NCBI GenBank assembly: GCA_025345505.1
Contig: JANVCC010000047.1
Span: forward strand, 7,509,429-7,573,428
DNA length: 64,000 bases
DNA from: Todiramphus chloris collaris
Lineage: Eukaryota > Chordata > Aves > Coraciiformes > Alcedinidae
Direction of reading: 5' to 3'
The first letter of the stretch is position 1, and each line of letters opens with the position of its first letter. The notes beneath the pieces were generated by a model. The model saw only the letters and a list, made by a program, of their open reading frames with translations, was not told the DNA's origin and searched no databases. The translations under genes were made by a program, and so were the position numbers. Positions 39,601 to 51,600 of the stretch are shown one piece after another.

Positions 39601-42600
39601 TACAGCTAGTCTTCAAAGAGTGAGAAATCTTTGTATGAGGTGTGTCTGTTACCATTTTTATCCACGCTTTGTTACAAGGTGGGTCAGGGATCACATTTTC
39701 TGTTCTGTGTTTTAATAGCGCCCAGTACAACAGTGTTTTGGGAGCTATGTTTGGGAAATAAGGCATTCTAAATAATACATGTGAATAGCTATAACATTCT
39801 CATACATAAATATATATATATATTCCTGCAGACTTCCCCAGGCAGAGAAGAATGAATGACATTAACAGAATAGCTGGAAGTACAGTAAATTACTCGTTCT
39901 AAAAATAAGATTGTCAGTGAACATGTTTTTCTTTATTAGAGGCAAGATTGCCAAAATGGAAGAATGTCTATTCGTTTTCTTCTCCAGATGTTTACTCCCT
40001 CTTCTTTGCAGGAATTTTGGCAGTCATGGATGCATATAACCTTAATTACAAGGAAACCAAGCAAGGAGAATCTCCTGGGGTTGCCTCAGACCTGAACCGC
40101 TCTGATAAGGACCCAATCTTCATTGGTGGGCTGCCAAGATGGAGAGCTGTGAGGTAAAGTGTCCTCTTGCTTTTCCCACTTTGTGAAGATTCTGGTAAGC
40201 AGAGGGAAAGACTTTAACATACTCTCCACTGAACTTAGTGGAAATTAGTGAAGTCTTCCTTGTGGCCAGGTATACCACAGAATATTCTTTCCTGTGCCTT
40301 CAAACTTTAAAGTGGTGCTTTTCACTGGTAGGTCTGACATTGGAGTTCAGATCAGAGAACAAGCTTCTGGTTTACTCCCTCCACGGGTGATTCCATGACA
40401 GCAGCTGCCACAATGGCCACCCACCCTTTGTGTCAGACTGCAGCAAGCACTCAGCACTACTGCCTGGAGCGATGCTCCTTTGATCTCTACCTGTGTGAGC
40501 CTTGTGTTTTCCAGCTGGTGTTTATGAGTGAAACTGTGCTCCAGGATAAAAGTTCTACTTCAGAAAGCATGCAATTCAGTTCTGAAATGTGGAACTGGAG
40601 AGAAACAGTTGTGAGCTGGTCACCAAAAAAACCATTACAAGTATATCACAGAATTGGACTGGTAGGAGTTGGAAGGGCCTTCTGGAGATGATCTGGTGCC
40701 ACCCCCTTGCTCCATCCAGCAGGGTCTCCCAGAGCAGGGGGCCCAGCATCACAGTGTCCGGATGGGTTTGGAATCTCTCCAGAGAAGGAGACTCCACAAC
40801 CTCTCTAGGCAGCCTGTGCCAGCCTCTGACACCCTCACACCAAAGAAAATTTCTCCTCCTGTTCAGATGGAACCTCCTGGGTTCCAGTTTGTGCCTGTTG
40901 CCCCTTTTCCTGTCATTGGGTACCACTGACAAGAGTCTGGCCCCATCCTCTTGCCCCCCGGGGCCCTTTAGCTCTTGCTCAGCATTGCTCAGCTCCCCTC
41001 TCAGGCTGCTTTTCTCCAGCTGAACAGCCCCAGGGCTCTCAGCTTTTCCCCAGCATGTTGATGTTCCAGGCCCCTCAGAACCTTCATAGCCTCTGCTGGA
41101 CTCTCCAGTAGTTCCCTGTCCCTTTTAAAATGGGTATCCCAGCACTGGACACAATACTCCAGAGGTGGCCTCACTAGGATAGAGGAGTGCTCACTAGGGC
41201 CTCACTGGGAGGAGTGGCTGACACTCCAGAGGGTTGTGCTACCATCCAGCATGACCTGGATAGGCTGGAGAGCTGGGCAGGGAGAAATTTAATGCATTTT
41301 AGTAAAAGCAAGTGTAAAGTGCTGCATCTGGGCAAGAACAATCCCATGTATCAGTATAGGCTGGGGGCTGATCTGTTGGAAAGCAGCTCTGGGGAAAAAG
41401 ACCTACGGGTCCTGGTGGACAAGAGGATGGCCATGAGCCAACAATGTGCCCTCATGGCCAAGAAGGCCAATGGCATCCTGGGGTGCATTAAGAAGAGTGT
41501 GGTCAGCAGGTCGAGGGACGTTCTCCTCCCCGTCTAGTCCACCCTGGTGAGGCCCCACCTGGAGTACTGTGTCCAGTTCTGGGCATCCCAGTTCAGGAAG
41601 GACGGGGAGCTACTGGAGAGAGTCCATCGCAGGGCCACCAAGATTATTAAGGGAGTGGAGCATCTCCCTTATGAGGAGAGGCTGAGAGAGCTGGGTCTCT
41701 TTAGCCTGGAGAAGAGGAGACTGAGGGGGGATCTCATTAATGTCTATAAATGTATAAAGGGCGAGTGTAGGGAGAGTGGACCCAGACTCTTCTCGGTGCC
41801 ATCCAATGTTAGGACAAGGGGCAATGGGAGTAAGTTGGAAAATAAGAGGTTTAGGATAAACATAAGAAAAAACTTTTTTACGGTAAGGGTGACAGAGCCT
41901 GGAACAGGCTGCCCAGGGGGGTTGTGGAGTCTCCTTCTCTGGAGGCGTTCAAAACCCGCCTGGACACTTTCCTGTGTGACTTGATCTAGGTGATCCTGCT
42001 CTGGCCGGGGGGTTGGACTAGATGATCTTTCTTGGTTCCTTCCAACCCCTAACAATCTATGAATCTATGAGAGGGGGAGGAGAACCTCCCTCCACCTGAA
42101 GAGGTTCCCCCTCTTCTCTAATGCACCACATGCTGTATATTTTATATCTCTAGTTTATACTTTTTGCATTGCACATCCCTGCTGAACTTACAAAGTCACA
42201 TTTCTTCCACTGGTTTCACTTTGAAAGGATAAACACAGCAAAAGAAAATCTAATTAAACTGCCTGCATTCTCCTGACAACAAGGTAAATTCCAGGACAAT
42301 ATTGGTCTCTGCACAGTTATTGCTGAAGTGCAGACTTGTTCATCTTAGCTGGCACAGCAGCCTGGGAAGGATTATGGCAGGACAGGCTTAGATTCCTCTG
42401 ACTTAAACATGGAATGCAATTATGCATCCTCCAGACTTAAGAAATGAGAAATAATTGCTAGGTAGTGTAGAGCTCCAGTTACCTTCTCACACAAAAGCTG
42501 TTATATTTCAGCTGAAGTTTCACCTTGAAGTTTTGGAAGATGACCTGGCCTGGACACATGGCACTACACCCTTGTTTCCATTTGGGGACAATGTTTTCTG

Positions 42601-45600
42601 ACTCTTTTTAAGGTCAGAATTAATATCTGCCAAGAGTAATACACAAATTCCCTCTGTTTTCACTTACGCTGGGCTTGCCACATTCTTTTAAAATAGATCT
42701 ATCTGTCTTCTTGAAGAGAAATCTTTTGTCCTAGGAGATTCCAAATACTGGTCCTTGAAAAAAAAACCAAACAACAACTTTGTTTTATTTTTCAGGAAAG
42801 GTCTCAGTAGTAGAATGTATGTGGGATGCATCAAGAATCTGGAAATATCCCGTTCAACCTTTGACTTGCTTAGACATTCCTATGGAGTAAGAAAAGGCTG
42901 TGTATTGGAGGTAGGAGACCTTTAGGTTTGCTGACCTGATTTTTATTGTTATTCAACAATGAAAAGTAATGTTTTTGAAAGAATATAGTGAGTTGACAGG
43001 AGTTTATCTTGAAAAATTCTAAGATAAATCTCATCTGTACTTGAAATTTTGTCCCTACGTAGCGCCCAGCAAGAAAAAAAAAAGTCAGTAATTATTTCTC
43101 TCTCTCATAAATCAGCCTATTCATAGTGTGACCATCTTGGACAACGGCTATATTGAGTTGGTTCCTAAGTCCTTAGGCCCAGAATCAGAACTGATGGCAA
43201 CTTTTGCTACAAGGAACAGCAGTGGCATCATCCTTGCTGGACTCAGCAGAGGGCTGGAAAAGCGACGACGTAGACAAGCACATTTGGCAAGTACTGAAAA
43301 GCAAGATTTGGTTTGGTTTGGTTTTGCCATTTTCATTTTGTAATAGTGACTCAGGTTTTTATGACTGTAACTTGCAAAGAATGAGACAGGAAATTAATTA
43401 TTTGATGTCAGAAGGCCCAAGTACAGAGGCTGTGTGGGGAAGAGAGGCTGAAGGATTTGACATGAACAGCTAGCTTCTCTAGTGTGGGCTAATTTGGAGC
43501 TCTTGCAGTCCAAGGACAAGTCTTAGTAGGAACACCTGCCCCTTCTTATTCCCTTCCTCTAAGTGGAGCAGTTTGGGGTAGTGGTATAAAACAACCTCCA
43601 GCATTTTAATCTGAATTTTCATCATGACCAAAAAAAAATACCATCTTTCATGTTTTCTGTTAGAGTTACCAATGCCTGCCTACTAGTTTGAGTTCCATTA
43701 AAAAGTTTGTTTACAGCAAAGCTGAAGTTAAATTTTTTCCAAGTATGTTCTGTTGAAATGCTGAATGAATGACAGGAGATTGAGTTAGAGTTAAAAATGA
43801 ATCTTCTGATTAAATCCGCAGCCCTTCTTTTCCCTCATGCTGGTTGATGGTCACCTTGCAGTACATGTTAATGCTGGAGATAGAGCAAGTACTAGAAAAG
43901 TAATTCTTCGGTCTGCCAATGGAACGTACAGTGATGGGCAAGAACATTCTGTCATCTTAATCCGGAATAAGAGGTACATGTGACTGTGGACAATACTAGC
44001 TGTTCAGTTATTGTGTGCTGTTGTCAGGTCAGTGCACTCTGAGGAGCTGCCTTCGCCAGCTCATTAGGTGGAATCAGTCAAGGCTGACGTTTTTCTGCTG
44101 TTAACGGAGGTGTTGTGGTTGACAGTGTAACTATATACAGCATACAGCCTCTGATGAGGTTGTAGTTAAAAGCTCTTAAAACACCTAGACAGCTTGGGCC
44201 ACTTGAGTCGAGTGTACTGAATACTGAAGCGTACAGCAGTGTGCCCAGGTGGCCAAGAAGGCCGCCAGCATTCTGGTTTGTGTCAGCACTGGTGTGATCA
44301 GCAGGACTAGGGCAGGGATCATCCCCTGGACTGGGCACTGGGGAGGCTGCACCTCGAATCCTGGGTTCTGTTCTGGGCCCCTCATTCCCAGAAGGACATT
44401 GAGGGGCTGGAGCATGGCCAGAGAAGGGCAAGAGAGCTGGGGAAATGTCTGGAGCACAAGCGTGGTGAGGAGCAGCTGAGGGACCCGGGCTTGTGCAGTC
44501 TGGAGGAGGCTCAGGGGAGACCTCCTGGCTCTTGACATCTTCCTGTCAGGAGGCTGGAGCCAGGGGTAGTCGGGCTCTGCTCCCAATAAACAAGCAACAG
44601 GTGAGGATCTCAGATTGCCCCAGGGGAGGTTTAGGTTGGAGCTGAGGAACAATTTCTTCCCCTCCAGGGTTGTCCAGGGATGTCCCAAGCTGCCCAGAGC
44701 AGTGGTGGAGCCCTCATGATCCCTGGAGGGGTTTCAAAGCCCCACGTGGAGATGTGGTGCTGAAGGACATGGGTTAGTGGTGCCCTGGCAGTGCTGGGTT
44801 AATGGTTGGACTTGTTGATCTTAAAGGTCTCTTCCAACCAGAATGATTCTATGATTCCATGAGTAGTATTAGAAAAAAATACAGCTGTCAGAATAATTGG
44901 GAAAGATAACTATCAAAACAATTTAGGAAGATCTTTGACAAAACTTTACAGGTTAAAAATAATCTACAGAAGAAAGTCTTCTAGTTTTAAGACACTGAAA
45001 GGATTGTCAAGTGATAGAATCTCTATTTATTCAAACAGGAGATTTTTGAGACCAAAAGGAATGTTTTTCATTTGAAAAAGAATGTCTTAAGACTCTTGTT
45101 GAATGTCTTCCCTACTTTATCTTTTTCAGGATCATCACTGTGCAGGTGGATGAAGGTAACCCTGCAGAACTGAGGCTTGGGTCAGCAGCAGAAATGAGCC
45201 CCATGAATATTTCCAACTTCTACGCTGGTGGCATTCCAGCGGGAGAGGGCATCTTAGGGATAAAAATGGCTGGCTCCTTTCATGGCTGCATCAGCAATCT
45301 GATCTTTAACAAGGAGTAAGTCAGAGGGGGAGCTGATTTGGAAATCTGTGTGCAGTGATCATTTATTTGCAGTCTCTTTCATGACACCGTCCCCTTGCCT
45401 GTTTTTTTGACATAACACAGGCATGACACCAATGATCTGGATATTCTAACAGGCAGAAAATGGGTATTGCCAGCTACATTTCCAAACAGTATTAAAAATG
45501 TCTTTAATGGGCATAGAGGTGCTTCACAAAATGCAACTTTACTATAGTTTCATCTGCATTCACAGACAGAATGGTTTTCCAAGAATATTGTCTATTATTC

Positions 45601-48600
45601 TATGAAGAGATTATTTGTCACTTCTCAGTCTTTTTGTCCCAGCTTCTTTCCCTTCCTCCTGTTCCTAGTGAAGGACCCTGTAAAATACTCTTGTTGTGCT
45701 TGGGAAATGTAGGGATTTGTGATTTTACCTCTTAAAACGTAGGTATTTTTTGTTTGTTGTTTATTTTTTGTTTTTTGTTTTCTTAAAACACAGGCTTTTG
45801 TATTTCACCACATTCATGAAGTATGAACATGTGGATATGGACAGCTGCTTTTTATCTGAGAAGCCTAGACCAGCTGCCCAGCCAGAAGATACTGAGAATC
45901 AACCTGAACTTCAGGCTTTACCAGTTCCCCTGAGGCCTCTTACAGTTACAAAAAAAGTAGGTATTACAGCAAAGCCTCTCTCAGAGGAATGTTCAACAGC
46001 AAGATGCAGTTTAGCTTTGTGGAGAATTCTCAAAGTATGGACTATATATTTGCTGTTTCTACGGTATGGTTCAGTGAATGTGGGTTTGAAAATGATTATT
46101 TCTTACAGAAAAAACAGTGAGAGGAACCCTTTCTGGCAGCCTGTTGGCCTTTTGGAAGGGCAATGTAGTTGGGTCTGTCATTGTTCAGGCAGCAGCAGTG
46201 AAAAAGAAGAAAGTGGAGTGATAATCCCCCAGCAGAAAGACTTGACAGAAACTATTATCTTTAGGGTCTTCCCTGGTCACTCACATGCAGCCTCTGCTCT
46301 GTGGCAAAGATAAGGCACAGACCATTCCAGAGATGCGCAGCTTGCACGGCACCTCTCTCCTCTTGCATGGTCCCTGTTCCCAAGAGAGAAGGCAACGTTA
46401 CTTCTCCTGCAGCTAGCTGCACGTCTTCCTAACGCCGTGTTTCCAAAGCATCCTGAATTCATTTTTCTGTGGCAACAGAAAGCAGGATTTTATATGTTCC
46501 ATGCAACTGTGGCTATAAAAAGAAATTAACTGTCCTTCTTGGAGCTGAAGGATAGCTTTGGCTTGTACGCTTTTACTTGGCTCTCCATCCCCCAAGTCAT
46601 AACAAAAATGTGCATCCCCACTAAAAGGGGAAATATTTCTATTGAATCCATAAGATTTTCACACTGAAATTGTGCTCTGTCTTCCAGCATTTGTTATCCA
46701 GAGGGCTATCAGTTAAGAGAGAGGGTGAACAAATGCTTCTCAAACTGCAAACATTGCCCAGTAGAAAAGGCCAGGGCGGTCCATGAGACATAGCTTAATG
46801 ATTAGAACTCGTTCTAGGGCCACAGAAGTGATCCAAGGGCTGGAACCCCTCTGCTGTGAGGCTAGGCTCAGAGAGTTGGGGGTGTTCAGCCCGGAAAAGA
46901 GAAGACTCCTGGGAGACCTTTCAGGATTTCAAGTGGCCTGTGAGAACGATGGGGACAGACTTTTGAGCAGGGCCTGTTAGGACAGGACAAGGGGTGATGG
47001 ATTTAAACTAAAAGACAGGAGATTTAGACCAGAGAGAAGGAAGAAATTTTTGACACTTAGGGTGGTGAGATCCTGTCCCAGGTTGCCCAGAGAGGTGGTC
47101 GTTGCCCCATCCCTGGCACCATTGCAGGTGATGTTGGCCAGGGCTCTGAGCAACCTGCTTTAGTTGCAGATGTCCCGGCTCCCTGCAGTGGGGTTGGACT
47201 GGGTGACCTTGAAACGTCCTTTCCAACCCAAACACTTCTATAATTATGTGAGTTTTTGAGCCTAGAGATAGGTCAGAATGATTGTGAGCTTAGCTAACTG
47301 GTGTCACTGGGTTCTTTGTAGTTGTCACATGGCTCAGTTTTGCCCCTTACAAAGCTGTGCATCAGCACGTTGCCATTCATGACTTGCTGGTCAGCATCTG
47401 ATGCTATTCTTAATAAAGTCCTTTCATTAACAGGTCGTTTGTGCAAAAGATGAGCTACCTGATCATGTTCAAGGTGCCCATCAGTTTGGACTTGCCAGAG
47501 GCAGCCACTTGACACTGCTCTTCAATCAGTCAGCTGTCAGGAAGAAGTGAGTATATCCTGAATCACACCTGCACACAACGTGTTGTCTTGTATTGAGCTG
47601 CAAGAAGCTCAATGTTGGTTTTTATGAATGATCATCATCAGCTTTGAACATGGTCCTTGCTTCAGATTTATGTGGGTTCCTCATGGAAGAAGGTATCTTG
47701 ACCATCACAGTTTAATTAATTAATGCCTCTTTCCCATGTTTGCAATCACAAGACTAACTCATGGTCAGCGTTCTGCACTTTTTTTTTTCCCCCCCTCAAA
47801 AAGAGCCCCACTGTACTTTCTGCAAATATTTTGTCCCTGCTGCTTTGCCTGATGCGGGTAACATCTTATCCTCTCTGAATATTCTGCAATTGAACCTTCC
47901 ATGTCTGCTTTGCTTCTTAGGTCACTGATAAGACTCCTGAGAACCCTTCTGTTGTGACTTAATGTGTGGTAATCTCTCTGGCACTCATACTTCTTTGAGA
48001 GGTCCCCAGAACACAGCCTGCAAGCCACTTGCATCTGCTTCTTCCAACTCATGAAGCCTCCTCAGCCTTTTTCTGGCTTCTAGCCCTTTTCTCATAATAA
48101 TTGAATGTAAGGGCGTACCAGAGGATTGATGCTGCGTAGTCTGAACCCAGTGTCTCCATAATAAATGGCTCAATCAGCTCCTCTTACCTCTTAAGCCTCC
48201 CCCTGTTCTCAGGCTGCCCAGTAAGCCTGTCTGGTAGTAACGGATACCATCACATTATGGTGGAACTGGTTCCTTCCTCAGGGCAGTGGTCAAGCCTGCA
48301 GTGACAAACAGCTGAGCCTGTCCCTTTTAAATCCCAGTTCGCTTTATGACAAGCACTTTCTTTCTCTCTCTTGACAGGTCCAGCACTGATTTCTATCATG
48401 AAATACTTTATAGGTCCTGCTTTCTTGATATCAATGCAAATTCCACCTTTCTGGCCTTCATAGGAATAGATCTTTTGTATTAATAAATCAGTTGAGGCTG
48501 TTCCTGGCCTCCAGAGAAGCTTTTTGTCAATGCAGCAGGAACAATGATGAGTAACGCTGGATTTTTATTGCCTAGACTCTCCGTCCAGCTGAATCTCAGA

Positions 48601-51600
48601 ACCTTTGCCTCCAGTGGCCTGATTTACTACATGGCTCACCAGAACCAGGTTGACTATGCAGCCCTGCAGCTTCGTGGGGGACAGCTCTACTTCTCATTCG
48701 ATCTCGGCAAAGGAAAAGCAGTCGCTCTTCACCCTGCTGCCATCAGTGATGGGAAATGGCATACGGTGGGTAGTACTCCATTCTCTCTTCCCTGGAGTTA
48801 CTGGGATGGTTTTTTCCCTGCTTTTCCTGAACTCTGTTGCAAGAGCAAACAGGATTGAACCCAGTCATAAGAGCATTTAGGTAGCTTGTGTTTGAGGGTC
48901 GTTATTTCCTTTTTAAATTCGCACTAGTTAATCATGGAATCCTGGAATGGTTTTGGTGGGAAAGGGCCTTTTAAGGTCCTCTAGTCCCACTGCCCTGCAG
49001 GGAGCAGGGACATCTGCAACTAGAGCAGGTTGCTCAGAGCCCTGGCCAGCCTCACCTGCAATGGTGCCAGGGATGGGGCTTCTACCACCACTCTGGGCAA
49101 CCCAGGACATGGTCTCACCACCCTCAGTGTCAACAATTTCTTCCTTCTCTCTGGTCTAAATCTCCCTTCTTTTAATTTAAACCCATCACCCCTTCTCCTA
49201 TCACAACCATGCACTGATTCCAGCATCCAACTACTGCCAGTATCTCAGAATTATGACTATAAATGATTCAGCTTATTGATTGATGTTTGCATACTCCCAT
49301 TTTTTTCCAGATAAAGACAGAATACGTTAAAAGAAAAGGTATCATCATTGTGGATGGACAGGAATCAGGAGCAGTCAGTGCTCTGGGAGATGGCAGCACT
49401 TTGGATGTGGAGGGGAAGCTCTACGTGGGAGGACTTCCCTTGGACTATGTGCCAAAGAATCTTGGGAATGTAAGAATGCTTGAGGTTGTAGGATTTATGT
49501 GACATTTTGCAGTACTGGGTTGAATATATACTGCATCCAAACCATGTTCTATAGTTCTGGGTGTCTATGAATTCCTTCTATATGTTATGGAGAAGGAAAA
49601 CTGTGTTTCTAAACATCATTTTGACTGATGTTATGGATGTGTGTAACTTTAGATAAACTTACATAAGAAATGTGAGTTGTTGGATCATTTGTTTTTGAGA
49701 TCTTAAGTAAGTAAGTTTTGGAGATCCTAAGTAAGCAAGTTTTGGATCTCTAAAGTTTTGTTCAGAGAATTTTTTATTTCCAGTGACATCAGGTGAATCA
49801 CTAAGAGAGCATTGCGTCAGTTTGTATGAAGCATTAACTCTCAGATTTCAATACGTGTAGGTGACCCACAGTATTCCTGCCTGCATTGGTAACATTACAG
49901 TTAACAGCAAACAACTGGACAACGAGAGCCCCATCTCCCTCTTTGCTGTGAATAAATGCTATGGAAGAGCACAGGAAGGTACCTTTTTTGATGGGAGTGG
50001 CTTCGCTGCTCTTGGTAAGTGTTAAATGAAAGCAGTACCTTACCCAAAGATAATGAAAACATACTCTCTTTAGGTCTTGCTAGAAATGTGTGTTGTCCAA
50101 TCCCCCTCCTGCTAAAATTGGGTCCTCAAGAGCAGGGCGCCCAGGATAACACCGTCCAATATTTGGAATCTCTCCAGAGAAGGAGACTCCACAACCTCTC
50201 TGGGCAGCCTGGCACAGGCTCTGACACCCTCACACCAAAGAACTTTCTCCTCCTGTTCAGATGGATCGTCTTGGGATCCAGCTTGTGCCCAGTGCCCCAC
50301 GTCCTGTCACTGGGCACCACTAACAACAGTCTGGCCCCATCCTCCTCTTGATCTTTAGCTCTTGCTCAGCATTGCTCAGCTCCCCTCTCAGGCTGCTCTT
50401 CTCCAGCAGAACAGCACCAGGGCTCTCTGCCTTTCCTTGAAAGGACAATGTATGGGTTTTTTACTTTGTACTGTGTGCTTCAAGTCTTCTATTAGAAGCT
50501 TGTAACTTCTTTTCAGTCAGAGAAGGTTACAAAGTCCGATCAGATGTGAACATCACATTGGAGTTCCGTACGACAGCAACCCACGGCATTCTCCTGGGGG
50601 TCAGCAGTGCTAAGGTTGATGCCATTGGACTGGAGATGGTAAATGGCAAGGTAAGCTGCCCTGTGCTGGCACACTCATTTCACAAAGCCTGCTTGAAACT
50701 GTGAGGCTAGAACTGTTGGGTAGCACTAAACTGACACAAGTGAAATGGGATGGAGGCAAAACGTCTGAACTGAATCCCCACAGAACTAGTACGGGACAGA
50801 CTTTCATTCTTAAGGTTTCTCAGCATCATGATAAAAAGTCAGATAAGTGGAAGTTACTGGAACTTTTTGCCTTTTTAATTAGTGTAACTCATGTTACTCT
50901 GTAGCCACTGTGACCTTGACTACATACCTTGTATGTTAGAACAAATACATCCCTTTCCTGTAGCTTAATCGTTTTCCTGCCATAGAGCTCCACTTGTCCT
51001 TGATAAACACTACAGGCTGTATAAAGCAACCTGTTTTGTAATCTCTTCCTCAACATTCATAAGCAATTAACTCACTGTCTCCTTCTCCTGGCCATTATGC
51101 TCCATAAACCTTTTAAGAATCAATACATAGTTCTCTGCTCATCTCCTGCATAAAAAATGTATACAGGATTGCTTTTAAGTATTTCCTTTTCTCAGAAATA
51201 GCTCATTTCTTATTCAAAACTTCCTAGCTAGAGACAGTGTTAAATATCCTTCATTCCTGCAGGACATGCTTTCTCTGTTAATATTTCCATATTAATCCTC
51301 ACCACAGAGTTGAGGAAATGTCTACTGCTCTGAAAACTAGGCATGAAATAAATCCATACGTGTATTGGCAATGCCAAGTGCTTTCAGTCTGCTCGCTTTC
51401 TCTTCAGCTGGCTATGGTGGATCTTCTTTCAGATCTGGTGTCTCGCCTTCTGTGAGAAGATGACTTGATTTGTATTTGTAAAAAAAAAACATTGAAGTGT
51501 ACCAAGCTAACCCAATGGCCCATTGCATGGAGACACCTAGGTCTTTTACATTTTAGTCTTCAGACTAGTGTCTTAAATCTAAGTCTTTAGATCTTAGAAG

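Noticed and set aside
41187-41984. Two adjoining open frames (116 and 145 codons) looking like a gene
   Set aside because: They are CR1 ORF2 carboxyl-end sequence inside the nested CR1 copy.
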